From Clostridia bacterium (GTDB lineage Bacteria; Bacillota; Clostridia; UMGS1840; HGM11507), in NCBI GenBank assembly GCA_017414505.1, contig JAFQLQ010000036.1, forward strand, positions 1 through 37,298: a DNA stretch of 37,298 nt, in the 5' to 3' direction. The translations under genes were made by a program, and so were the position numbers. Below the pieces are notes generated by a model that saw only the letters and a program-made list of their open reading frames with translations, was not told the DNA's origin and ran no database searches. Positions within the stretch are counted from its first letter, which is position 1, and each line of letters opens with the position of its first letter. This document shows positions 1-7,703 of this stretch, piece by piece.

Positions 1-1
1 C

Positions 2-595
2 CAGTATGATTTTGATGCGGCAACTGCAATAGGATTTTTAAGACAGTACGGTCTTGAAAAGGACTTCAAAATGAATATAGAAGCAAACCAAGCAACCCTT
101 GCAGGACACACATTCAAGCACGAATTAAGAGTTTCTGCAATGAACGGAATGCTTGGATCTATTGATTCAAATCAGGGAGATATGCTTCTTGGATGGGATA
201 CCGATGAATTTCCGTCAGATGTATACAGTGCAACACTTTGTATGTACGAAGTGCTTAAAGCAGGCGGTCTTACAGGCGGATTCAACTTTGACTCCAAAAA
301 CCGTCGCCCGAGTAATACTTATGAGGATATGTTCCACGGCTTTATCCTTGGTATGGATACCTTTGCATTAGGACTTATCAAAGCGGCAGAACTTATTGAA
401 GACGGCAGAATTGACGAATTTATAAAGGAAAAATATTCAAGCTTTGAAAATACCGAAATAGGTAAAAAGATTTTAAACGGCACAACTTTAGAGGAACTTT
501 CAGCTTATGCCGAAAATCTTGGAAATACAAAAGAACCTCAAAGCGGAAGACAGGAATACCTTGAAAGTGTATTAAACAGCGTAATGTTTAATTAA
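2..595 (+). CDS. xylA: Xylose isomerase, C-terminal part (5' end outside window)
   Basis: This is the C-terminal 197 codons of a class II xylose isomerase (usual length about 440 residues), the cytoplasmic metal-dependent enzyme converting D-xylose to D-xylulose. The frame is open from base 2. Recognisable blocks are [12 protein letters not shown], the SIDSNQGD metal site, [10 protein letters not shown] (the two Asp ligands of WDTD) and GGFNFD. One oddity: the family motif is EANHATLAGH, in which the His after EAN is a metal ligand, but codon 89-91 is CAA (Gln). The remaining visible ligands are present. The downstream glycosidases fit a plant polysaccharide or xylose use region. Identification is secure; whether the enzyme has normal activity is open. 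Confidence 0.95.
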   Translation, partial: QYDFDAATAIGFLRQYGLEKDFKMNIEANQATLAGHTFKHELRVSAMNGMLGSIDSNQGDMLLGWDTDEFPSDVYSATLCMYEVLKAGGLTGGFNFDSKNRRPSNTYEDMFHGFILGMDTFALGLIKAAELIEDGRIDEFIKEKYSSFENTEIGKKILNGTTLEELSAYAENLGNTKEPQSGRQEYLESVLNSVMFN

Positions 596-618
596 ATTTT
601 TATAAGATTATGAGTGCA

Positions 619-671
619 TTTGTTGTCAGAATTTTTAAAAAATATCCAATTTTTTTAATTCTGACAACAAA
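619..671. terminator. Long inverted repeat after xylA (terminator or operator)
   Basis: A perfect 15-bp inverted repeat (619-633 with 657-671, core TTGTTGTCAGAATT) is extended inward, past a TTT bulge, by A6 (637-642) pairing with T6 (651-656), leaving an 8-nt loop. It follows the xylA stop by 24 bases and ends 14 bases before the -35 box of the next gene. A T-rich stretch follows it. It may end xylA transcription, or be a repressor site for the downstream promoter. Confidence 0.6.
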
Positions 672-684
672 ATACCTTTTTTTA

Positions 685-713
685 TTTACAAAAAAAATCA
701 GTTGTGATATACT
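685..713 (+). promoter_or_regulatory. Sigma-A promoter for the GH95-like/GH35 genes
   Basis: TTTACA (685-690), a 17-base spacer and TATACT (708-713) with an extended -10 TG at 705-706. The predicted start is near 720, just upstream of the AGAGGTG ribosome site (721-727) of the gene at 735, giving a very short leader. Confidence 0.65.
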
Positions 714-734
714 TTCCAAAAGAGGTGTTTTTAT

Positions 735-2918
735 ATGACAACCAAAACAGAATACATAAAAAAGCTCGTTTCCAGAGGGAACGCAGTTATTACTGAAAAA
801 ACACAGAAAACTCCTTATAAATTTGTTCCCGACGGAGCAATTTTGGGAAACGGAGATATGGGTGCTGTTATAAAAAACGAAAATAACGGTTTTTCGTATC
901 TTATGGGCAAAAACGATTTCTGGCGTATTCCCTGTATAGGAGAAACAAAAGAAGAACGCCGCAAACGGCTTATAAACCATCAGAATATGAGGCGTACCGG
1001 TGTGAGAATTATGCCCGTTGGATGGATTAATGTTGAAATTGACGGAATGGATAACAATAATTTCAAAACAGTTCAGAGTATTTACGAAGCGGTTACCGAA
1101 ACAGAAATTGAGTTTCCCGATGGTAATATTTATGTGAAATCGTGGATTTGCGCAACCGGGAATGCGCTGATTATAGAATTTGAAAATAAAAGAGCAAGCA
1201 AAACAAAAGTAACTTTTTCCCTTAATCCCGGAATGTATAAGGGAATGGAATACTCCTATGAGGATGGCTGTACCAACGATTATGTGTGGCTAACCTACGG
1301 TGCAAACAACGGAAACACCGATAAAGGGCGCAGAGTGGCAATGGTTGCAGGAACAAATGTTGAAACAACTTTCTTTCCCGAAAACTTTACGGGGAAAGGC
1401 GGTTCTTTAAAAATAGAAGAAAATCAGTCTGCCAAGCTTTATTTAACTGTTATTTCAGATTGTGATTCTGAAAAATATTTTGACGAAGCGGTTAAATTAA
1501 ACCGTAAAATGCCGCAAACACTTGAAAATCTGCGTAAATCTCATCTTGAATACTGGGAGAAATACTGGGAAAAAAGCACAGTTGAAACGGGTAATGAATT
1601 ACTTGATAAATTTTATTATTTTTCTCTTTACGGGCTTGCAAGCGCAACAAAAAAAGGCAAGGTTGCTCCTGCAATGTACGGTCCCTGGACTACCGACGAT
1701 TTCGCCTTGTGGTCGGGCGCTTATACTATGAATTACAACTATCAGTCGCCGTTTCTTTGTCTGTACAGCTCAAACCGTCAGGAAATTGCGGAATCCTATA
1801 TTGATACAACCAATCAGATGATTGAAGCCGGCGAGTGGTATGCAAGGGCGAACTGCAATCACAGAGGGGTTTTACTCCCCGTTGAAATGGGGCCCTGGGG
1901 GAATGTTTGTTCAACTGTGTTTTTCCATCAGAAAACCAATGCGGCATATGCCTGCGTTAACCTTTTTATGCACTATTTTTCCACTCTGGACAGAGAAATT
2001 GGCTTAAGAGCTTACCCGTTTATTAAAAAGAATGCGGAATTCTGGGAGGATGATCTTGTTTTGGAAAACGGTGTTTATAACATAGTGGGCGACAGTGCCC
2101 ATGAGGAATATGTGGGATGCGGTGAAAAAAATAATGTTCACGGACTGGGACTTGTAAAAATGTTGTTTTCCGGAATTATAAAAATGAGTGAGGAGCTTGG
2201 TGTTGACGAAAATCTTCGCCCAAAATGGCAGGAAATTTACGATAATCTTCCGGATTTTCCGGTTTTTGAACGAAACGGTGAAAAAGTAATCCGCTATAAC
2301 GAGGAGGGTTACGCATGGAGAGATATGAACGGCACACCGGTTAAATTTATGTATCCTTTTATGTGTGTAAGTCTGGATTCGGATGAAGAATTTTTAAATA
2401 TCTGCAGAAACACATTAAAGCAGAAAAGCTATCTGTTTGACCAGACCAATGCCCTTTGCGAATACCCGGCAATGCGTGCCGTTGTGGATTGCGACAGTAA
2501 TACAACCTACAACGAGCTTGAAAATATATGTAAAAAGTTTGCACTTCCAAATAACTGGCTTTTCCATAGCGGTGAGGGGATTGAGTGCTTTAACGCTGTT
2601 CCCGGTGCAATTAATCAGATGTTTTTACAAAGTCACGGCGATGCTATCAGAGTTTTTCCCTCCTGGCCGGAAAATAAAGATGCAAAATTTGATAATCTTC
2701 GTGCCTACGGTGCGTTTCTTGTTTCTTCCGAAATTAAAGATAATACCGTTTTGTATATAAAAATCAGGAGCGAAAAAGGTAAAATTCTTAATGTAAGACT
2801 TCCGTGGGAGAAAGCTTTGGTTATTAAAAACGGCGAAAAAAGTGAAATTTCATGTAAGGTTGCAGAAATTAATACAAAAGCTGAGGACATAATAGAAATT
2901 TATCCTTTTAATCAATAA
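735..2918 (+). CDS. GH95-like glycoside hydrolase (six-hairpin glycosidase superfamily)
   Basis: The 727-residue protein has the layout of GH95-type alpha-L-fucosidase/galactosidase enzymes: an N-terminal beta domain with LGNGDMGAVI near residue 38, an (alpha/alpha)6 barrel with an NYNYQSPF block corresponding to the family's N-x-N-x-Q-x-NYW motif, a GDSAHEEY block, and a C-terminal region (QSHGDAIRVFPSWPE, LRAYGAFLVS) typical of the end of the fold. No signal peptide is visible, so it is probably cytoplasmic and acts on imported oligosaccharides. ATG 735 lies 7 bases after AGAGGTG. The GH35 gene follows after 22 bases, probably in the same transcript. The exact family and substrate are uncertain; the superfamily assignment is fairly firm. 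Confidence 0.65.
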   Translation: MTTKTEYIKKLVSRGNAVITEKTQKTPYKFVPDGAILGNGDMGAVIKNENNGFSYLMGKNDFWRIPCIGETKEERRKRLINHQNMRRTGVRIMPVGWINVEIDGMDNNNFKTVQSIYEAVTETEIEFPDGNIYVKSWICATGNALIIEFENKRASKTKVTFSLNPGMYKGMEYSYEDGCTNDYVWLTYGANNGNTDKGRRVAMVAGTNVETTFFPENFTGKGGSLKIEENQSAKLYLTVISDCDSEKYFDEAVKLNRKMPQTLENLRKSHLEYWEKYWEKSTVETGNELLDKFYYFSLYGLASATKKGKVAPAMYGPWTTDDFALWSGAYTMNYNYQSPFLCLYSSNRQEIAESYIDTTNQMIEAGEWYARANCNHRGVLLPVEMGPWGNVCSTVFFHQKTNAAYACVNLFMHYFSTLDREIGLRAYPFIKKNAEFWEDDLVLENGVYNIVGDSAHEEYVGCGEKNNVHGLGLVKMLFSGIIKMSEELGVDENLRPKWQEIYDNLPDFPVFERNGEKVIRYNEEGYAWRDMNGTPVKFMYPFMCVSLDSDEEFLNICRNTLKQKSYLFDQTNALCEYPAMRAVVDCDSNTTYNELENICKKFALPNNWLFHSGEGIECFNAVPGAINQMFLQSHGDAIRVFPSWPENKDAKFDNLRAYGAFLVSSEIKDNTVLYIKIRSEKGKILNVRLPWEKALVIKNGEKSEISCKVAEINTKAEDIIEIYPFNQ

Positions 2919-2940
2919 CAGAAACGGAGTTCATTATATA

Positions 2941-4929
2941 ATGGATAAAATAATAAAAATTGATGTGAAAAATACAGATAATACTGTTACAGAAAATTCC
3001 TCTTTTGGAAATAAAACCATCAGAGTTACCAATAAATGCCTGATAAGAAACGGAAAACCGTGGCTTCCTGTAATGGGCGAAATGCATTACAGCAGAGTGC
3101 CCGAAAGAGAATGGGAAAAATCTCTTAAAATTATGAAAGACGGCGGCATAGAGATAATTTCTTCCTACGTTTTCTGGAATCATCACGAAAGTGAGAAAGG
3201 GAAATTCCGTTTTGACGGTAACCGTAATATAAAAAAATTCGTACAGATGTGTGATGATATGGGGCTGTATTTCTTTTTGCGTATCGGACCCTGGGCCCAT
3301 GGTGAGGCGCGGCATGGCGGTTTTCCTGACTGGCTGGTTGAAGAATGCAAAGAAGCCTGCCGTGATATGGATATTAAATGGCCGGAGGTTTCGGGTGTTG
3401 GAACAAGACGTGTTGTTGAGCCGTATATGACCTGTCTTAAAGAGTATATAAAAAAGATTTGTGATGAACTTTCGGACTGCAGAAATATTATAGGTGTGCA
3501 GATAGAAAATGAGCTTACTGATGCACCGGAATATATGAATAAGGTAAGGGAGATTGTTGTTGAAAACGGAATGAACGTGCCGTTATATACTGCAACAGCG
3601 TGGGGAAATGCAAGGCTTGAAAATACAAACCTTCTTCCCATATGGGGCACTTATCCCGAAGCTCCGTGGGAAAGAGACAGTGAAAATGCACTTATTCAGA
3701 TTGATGCAGGCTATAAATTTCAAAAGGAACGTAACAGCTCTCTTATTGGTGCTGATATACTTTCCGGTAACAAATCGAATACCATATGTAATGCGGATAA
3801 CGCTCCGTATATGACTTGCGAATTGGGGCCCGGTAATCAGATTACATATCACAGAAGACCTCTTATTACTGAAGAAGATGTATATTCGGTATCGGTATGT
3901 AAATTGGGAAGCGGATGTAATCTTTTGGGTTATTATGTTTATCGCGGCGGACTTAATCCTACCGATGAAGCTAAGCCTTTGCAGGAAAGTATGGCTTCGG
4001 GCTATCCGAATGACTATCCCATTGTTACATATGATTTTCAGGCTCCGATAGGCAGTGACGGACAGATAAGAAGAAGCTATTTTCTTTTTAAAGAGCTTTT
4101 TGATTTTTGTCACAGCTTTGGAGATATAATTGCTCCTATGGATTCTGTACTTGATGAAAACGAGCAGAATGAAGATGTCCGCTGGGCAGTAAGAACAAAT
4201 GGAGAGAGTGGATTTTTGTTTGTTAATAATCACAGCAGAAGCAAAAAGCTTAAGGAACAGAAAAATGTTGAATTTAATATAGAAACTAAAAATGGTAATA
4301 TAGCAATTCCTTTTGAAAAAATTCCGTCTGATGCCACATTTTTTGTACCCTTCGGACTTAATGTAAAAGGAATAAACATAAAATATTCTACAGCTATGCT
4401 TGTTAAAACAGAGAAAGATGCGCTGATATTCAGACCGATAAAGGGAATTGAGCCTGCAATCTGCCTTGAAAACGGCGATGTCATAAAGCTTTCAGATGAG
4501 CAGGAAATTTGCGGAACAAAGGTAATTATGAGGGATACTTATTATCATAAGCAAAGTGTTGGAGAAAAGCTTGAGGTTAAAGCTCTTTTGCAAAACACTT
4601 TGGATTTTACACAGTTTGAACATCTTGGTTTAACTGACAGAACTAAAGAATATAAAGTTAATTTAAAAGAAAATATGAAATATATTAAGGTGAGCTGGCA
4701 GGGGAATGTTGCCGCTTTGTATGCCGATGGCGAATTTATTACAGATAATTATTTTTATGGCGAGCCCTGGGCAGTTGATGTTTCAGATATAGCAGATAAA
4801 GATATAATTATAAAAATACAGCCAATAAATGAAAAAGAAATATTAAATACATATTTTGATGTTATTCCCAAAACAGGAAATGTGATACCGGAGGTTGAAG
4901 GTTTTTATGATGAATACTTATATTTTTGA
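2941..4929 (+). CDS. GH35 beta-galactosidase
   Basis: The 662-residue protein is a retaining GH35 enzyme that removes terminal beta-galactosyl residues. The TIM barrel starts near residue 35 (LPVMGEMHYSRVP) and carries the family blocks SYVFWNHHE and LRIGPWAHGE. The acid/base Glu lies in QIENEL (E191), and the nucleophile is probably E294 in TCELGPG. Beta-sandwich domains follow, as usual for the family. No signal peptide is seen, so a cytoplasmic location is likely. CGGAG at 2925-2929 supports ATG 2941. It sits 22 bases after the GH95-like gene and overlaps the start of the HAD gene, which suggests one operon for debranching plant or host oligosaccharides. Substrate specificity cannot be read from sequence. 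Confidence 0.9.
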   Translation: MDKIIKIDVKNTDNTVTENSSFGNKTIRVTNKCLIRNGKPWLPVMGEMHYSRVPEREWEKSLKIMKDGGIEIISSYVFWNHHESEKGKFRFDGNRNIKKFVQMCDDMGLYFFLRIGPWAHGEARHGGFPDWLVEECKEACRDMDIKWPEVSGVGTRRVVEPYMTCLKEYIKKICDELSDCRNIIGVQIENELTDAPEYMNKVREIVVENGMNVPLYTATAWGNARLENTNLLPIWGTYPEAPWERDSENALIQIDAGYKFQKERNSSLIGADILSGNKSNTICNADNAPYMTCELGPGNQITYHRRPLITEEDVYSVSVCKLGSGCNLLGYYVYRGGLNPTDEAKPLQESMASGYPNDYPIVTYDFQAPIGSDGQIRRSYFLFKELFDFCHSFGDIIAPMDSVLDENEQNEDVRWAVRTNGESGFLFVNNHSRSKKLKEQKNVEFNIETKNGNIAIPFEKIPSDATFFVPFGLNVKGINIKYSTAMLVKTEKDALIFRPIKGIEPAICLENGDVIKLSDEQEICGTKVIMRDTYYHKQSVGEKLEVKALLQNTLDFTQFEHLGLTDRTKEYKVNLKENMKYIKVSWQGNVAALYADGEFITDNYFYGEPWAVDVSDIADKDIIIKIQPINEKEILNTYFDVIPKTGNVIPEVEGFYDEYLYF

Positions 4930-5511
4930 TTTTGGAAATGTTCTGGCGGAGTTTTATCCAGAAAAGCTTACAGAGCCTTATGTGACGGACATAAACGATA
5001 TTAAATACTTAAGTGAGGCAGTATTTGACCGTTTGTACTGGGATAAGCTTGATGCAGGTACAATAACGGACGATGAAGTAAAAGAAGCTTTAATTAAGCG
5101 TTTGCCCGAAATAAAGGCGCAGTTGCCTGCAAAATTTATGATAGCTGGGTAAAAACACTTACCCCGGTTGCGGGTATGCAGAATCTTATTTTTGATTTGC
5201 ATAAGGCAGGGAAAAAACTGTATCTTTTATCAAACATCAGTACAGGCTTTGCAAAAAGCTATGCTGAGGTTGAGTGGATAAAAGAGCTTTTTGACTGCTT
5301 TGACGGATTGGTGTTTTCAGCTGTTGCAGGAAAAATAAAGCCCAATAAGGATATTTTTGAACATCTTTTAAAAACTTATAATTTAAAAGCAGAAGACTGT
5401 ATTTTTATTGATGACAGTCAAAAAAATATCGACGGTGCCAAAACCGCCGGAATATCAGGCTATCTGTTTGATGGAGATGCCATAAAGCTAAGAGAATTTT
5501 TAAATATTTAG
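4907..5511 (+). pseudogene. HAD-superfamily phosphatase (YihX-like), frameshifted
   Basis: Two overlapping frames together make one roughly 200-residue HAD phosphatase. The first (ATG 4907 or 4910, GGAGG at 4890-4894) encodes motif I as IFDFGNVL and stops at 5152. The second frame carries KIYDSWV, then motif II (LLSNIS), motif III (GKIKPNK) and motif IV (IFIDDSQKN), ending at 5511. The homology moves from one frame to the other at the AAAA run 5131-5134; one added A would restore a continuous protein. No canonical slippery heptamer is in frame, so a recent inactivating deletion or a homopolymer sequencing error is likelier than programmed frameshifting. The YihX-like subfamily dephosphorylates sugar phosphates. 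The start overlaps the GH35 stop by about 20 bases. Confidence 0.75.
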
Positions 5512-5880
5512 AGTGTATTTGCTTGGTGAAACACCGGTATATTTTTTAAAAATATTTGAAAAGTAATAGACATTTTCAAAACCGCACATATCTGAAATTT
5601 CAGTAATGCTGTAACGATGTGTTATAATCAATTCTTTTGCTTTTTCAATTCGGAGTCTGGTAAGATATTTAACGGGTGGCATTCCGAATTTTGAAATAAA
5701 AAGCTCCTTAAAATACGAGTAACTAAGACCGGTTTCATTACAAAGCCTGCCATAATCAAAATTTTTATTATTAAAATTCTCAAGCATATATTCATATGCA
5801 CGGTTTATTTTATCCGACTGCAGAGATGAAATATATTTTTTATTATGCTTTTTGATATCCCGTCGGACAAAGAAATAAAA
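5500..5880 (-). pseudogene. AraC-family regulator, C-terminal DNA-binding fragment
   Basis: Residues encoded from about 5787 down to 5503 form a complete AraC-type double helix-turn-helix (LCNETGLSYSYFKELF, then ITEISDMCGFENVYYFSNIFKKYTGVSPSKY). The same frame stays open upstream to 5880 and reads plausible linker sequence (SSLQSDKINRAYEYM) before an in-frame TGA at 5881-5883. There is no ATG before 5787, and no sensor domain of the usual 150-200 residues. It is probably the remnant of a full regulator of the neighbouring sugar genes, although translation of the bare 95-residue DNA-binding domain from ATG 5787 cannot be ruled out. Its 3' end overlaps the convergent HAD gene by 12 bases. Confidence 0.6.
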
Positions 5881-5940
5881 TCAGCACGAGAAACGGTAAA
5901 ATCGTATAATTTAACTGTGGCAGAATAATTTTATGATTGA

Positions 5941-5969
5941 TTGACAAAATTTAATTTTTGTTGTACACT
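5941..5969 (+). promoter_or_regulatory. Sigma-A promoter for the TIM-barrel gene at 5999
   Basis: TTGACA (5941-5946), a 17-base spacer and TACACT (5964-5969). The start would fall near 5976, about 23 bases before ATG 5999. This is the only strong promoter in the gap after the AraC remnant. Confidence 0.65.
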
Positions 5970-5998
5970 GTATTTAAAAATGAAAGAGATGTAATAAT

Positions 5999-6814
5999 AT
6001 GAATAAATACAGTTTTGGACTTCGCGGTCACGACATTGCGGATAATTTTTCAGAAATGTGTGTTAATGCAAATAAATATAATATAGATACGCTTCAGTTT
6101 GCACTTGCAAAAACCTGCAGTGATATTAATTTTGATGCGGTGGGGTATGACAAAAATATTTCGCTTAAAATAAAAGAAGAACTGCAGAAATATAAATTGC
6201 ACGTTGCAGTACTTGGCTGCTATATAAATCCGGTAGACAAAAATCCCGAAACGGGAAATATTCAGCTTAAGCGGTTTGAAAATTTCCTTAATTATGCAAA
6301 GGATTTCGATGCAGATGTAATAGGAACCGAAACCGGCTCAGCGGGTACTTTGGAAGAAACTCATTCCGGGGAAATTTATCTTAAATTTTTAAATAATATG
6401 TCACCGCTTGTTAAAAAGGCAGAAGAGCTGGGTGTAACTATTGCAATAGAACCGGTATGGTGTTATACCATTCATTCTGTTGAAACAATGAAAAAAATGC
6501 TTGATGATATTAAATCCCCGAATTTATCGGTTATACTCGATGTATCAAATATGCTTAATAATGAAAATTATGAAACGCAAAACAGCGTAATTGAAAAAGC
6601 ATTTGATTATTTAGGCGATAAAATCAGCACAATTCATCTTAAGGATTTTGATGTAGTAAACGGAAATAAAATTTTTGCTCCGGCAGGAAAAGGCCTTTTG
6701 AATATTGAGCTTCTTTTTAAGAATATAGAATTAATGAAAAAAGCTCCTCAGATTATTCTTGATGAACTTCCTTTGGCGATGTATAATGAAACAATAAAAC
6801 GTCTTTCAGAGTAA
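5999..6814 (+). CDS. Sugar phosphate isomerase/epimerase family protein (xylose isomerase-like TIM barrel)
   Basis: A 271-residue AP_endonuc_2-type TIM barrel. The divalent-metal and substrate positions of the family are visible: Glu in the TIAIEPVW strand, Asp in VILDVSN, His in STIHLKD and Glu in IILDELP. Family members include hexulose, tagatose and ketose 3-epimerases, inosose enzymes and 3-keto-glycoside processing enzymes, so the substrate cannot be named. It is monocistronic, with its own TTGACA promoter and a terminator directly after the stop. It is one of three such barrels in this window (others at 12025 and 30671), and the sequences differ enough that they are not recent duplicates. 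Confidence 0.8.
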   Translation: MNKYSFGLRGHDIADNFSEMCVNANKYNIDTLQFALAKTCSDINFDAVGYDKNISLKIKEELQKYKLHVAVLGCYINPVDKNPETGNIQLKRFENFLNYAKDFDADVIGTETGSAGTLEETHSGEIYLKFLNNMSPLVKKAEELGVTIAIEPVWCYTIHSVETMKKMLDDIKSPNLSVILDVSNMLNNENYETQNSVIEKAFDYLGDKISTIHLKDFDVVNGNKIFAPAGKGLLNIELLFKNIELMKKAPQIILDELPLAMYNETIKRLSE

Positions 6815-6821
6815 AAATAAT

Positions 6822-6864
6822 GGTTGTCGGCTCAATTTTATTATTTTGAGTCAACAACCTTTTT
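6822..6864. terminator. Bidirectional intrinsic terminator
   Basis: Stem 6822-6835 with 6846-6859 (GGTTGT...ACAACC at the base, one C.A mismatch and one G.U pair) followed by T5. On the minus strand the stem is also followed by a T-rich run. It lies between the convergent barrel gene and murQ, and serves both. Confidence 0.8.
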
Positions 6865-6869
6865 ATTAA

Positions 6870-7679
6870 CTATCCAATTAAAAATTTTATTGTAGATTTT
6901 ATGTTCCAATTGTTTTTTTCAAGTGCCGAAACAGCATCCTCTTCGTTTACCTCGGTTATATCCATAACAATTCGTATAACCCGTTTTTTTAGCTTTATAT
7001 TTGTTGGTTTCAGATTAATCATCAGATTTTCATATACATATCCCTGCTTTATCATAGCACAGGTTGACAACATATTTAAAATTATTTTCTGCGCAGTTCC
7101 TGCTTTCATTCTTGTGGACCCGGTTATAACTTCAGCGCCTGTATCGGGACAGATGGAAATATCGGAAATTTTGTCAATTTCGCTTCCTTTGTTTGATGTT
7201 ATTGCTATCGCAGGGCAACCAAGCGATTTTGCGTAATTCAGTGCCGTTATTACATATTGAGCACCGCCTGCAACTGATAAACCTACAACCGAATCTCTGC
7301 TGTTAAGATTTATCTCTTTAAGGTCTCTTATGGCATTTTCTCCTAAATCTTCCTGATTTTCGCTCGCATTTCTTATACACTTGTCGCCGCCTGCCATTAT
7401 ACCTACAACAACATCGCCGGAAACACCAAAGGTAGGAGGGCATTCAGCCGCATCGCAAATACCCAGTCTTCCGGATGTTCCACACCCTATGTAAATAAGT
7501 CTGCCTCCGTTTTTTATTCTGTCTGAAATAACATCAACAGCTTTTTTGATGTTTTCAATTTCGGAATCTATTGAATTAACTGCAAGCTTCATTTCATCGT
7601 TTATAACCTGAAGCATTTCACCGGTGCTCATTTTATCAATATATTTTGTTTTTTCATTTCTCATTTCTGTTTTAAGCAT
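6870..7679 (-). CDS. murQ: N-acetylmuramic acid 6-phosphate etherase (variant)
   Basis: MurQ is a SIS-fold enzyme that cleaves the lactyl ether of MurNAc-6-phosphate to give GlcNAc-6-phosphate and D-lactate in peptidoglycan recycling. The protein has YIGCGTSGRLG (residues 63-73), DAAECPPTFG with catalytic Glu79, Glu110 matching the second catalytic Glu of E. coli MurQ, and the strongly conserved TGSTRMKAGTAQK block. Two oddities: the sugar-phosphate loop normally reading ASGRTPYV is VAGGAQYV here (residues 136-143), and the protein is 269 residues, lacking about 30 residues at the C-terminus. ATG 7679 has a GGAGG site. It lies 24 bases downstream of the HTH-kinase gene, so the pair probably forms a kinase-etherase operon. 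Confidence 0.88.
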   Translation of the reverse strand: MLKTEMRNEKTKYIDKMSTGEMLQVINDEMKLAVNSIDSEIENIKKAVDVISDRIKNGGRLIYIGCGTSGRLGICDAAECPPTFGVSGDVVVGIMAGGDKCIRNASENQEDLGENAIRDLKEINLNSRDSVVGLSVAGGAQYVITALNYAKSLGCPAIAITSNKGSEIDKISDISICPDTGAEVITGSTRMKAGTAQKIILNMLSTCAMIKQGYVYENLMINLKPTNIKLKKRVIRIVMDITEVNEEDAVSALEKNNWNIKSTIKFLIG

Positions 7680-7703
7680 TTTTATCCTCCGCCTTTTAGT
7701 TTG

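Noticed and set aside
600..980. Minus-strand ORF of 126 codons over the xylA/GH95-like junction
   Set aside because: It runs antisense into a well-supported glycosidase gene, covers the inverted repeat and promoter, and has low-complexity composition.
3583..4233. Minus-strand ORF of 216 codons
   Set aside because: It is entirely antisense to the GH35 gene, has no ribosome site, and its translation is a Ser/Ile/Lys-rich shadow.
5130..5138. Programmed -1 frameshift in the HAD gene
   Set aside because: AAATTTA is present but not in the right phase for a slippery heptamer, and there is no obvious stimulatory stem; HAD phosphatases are not known for this.
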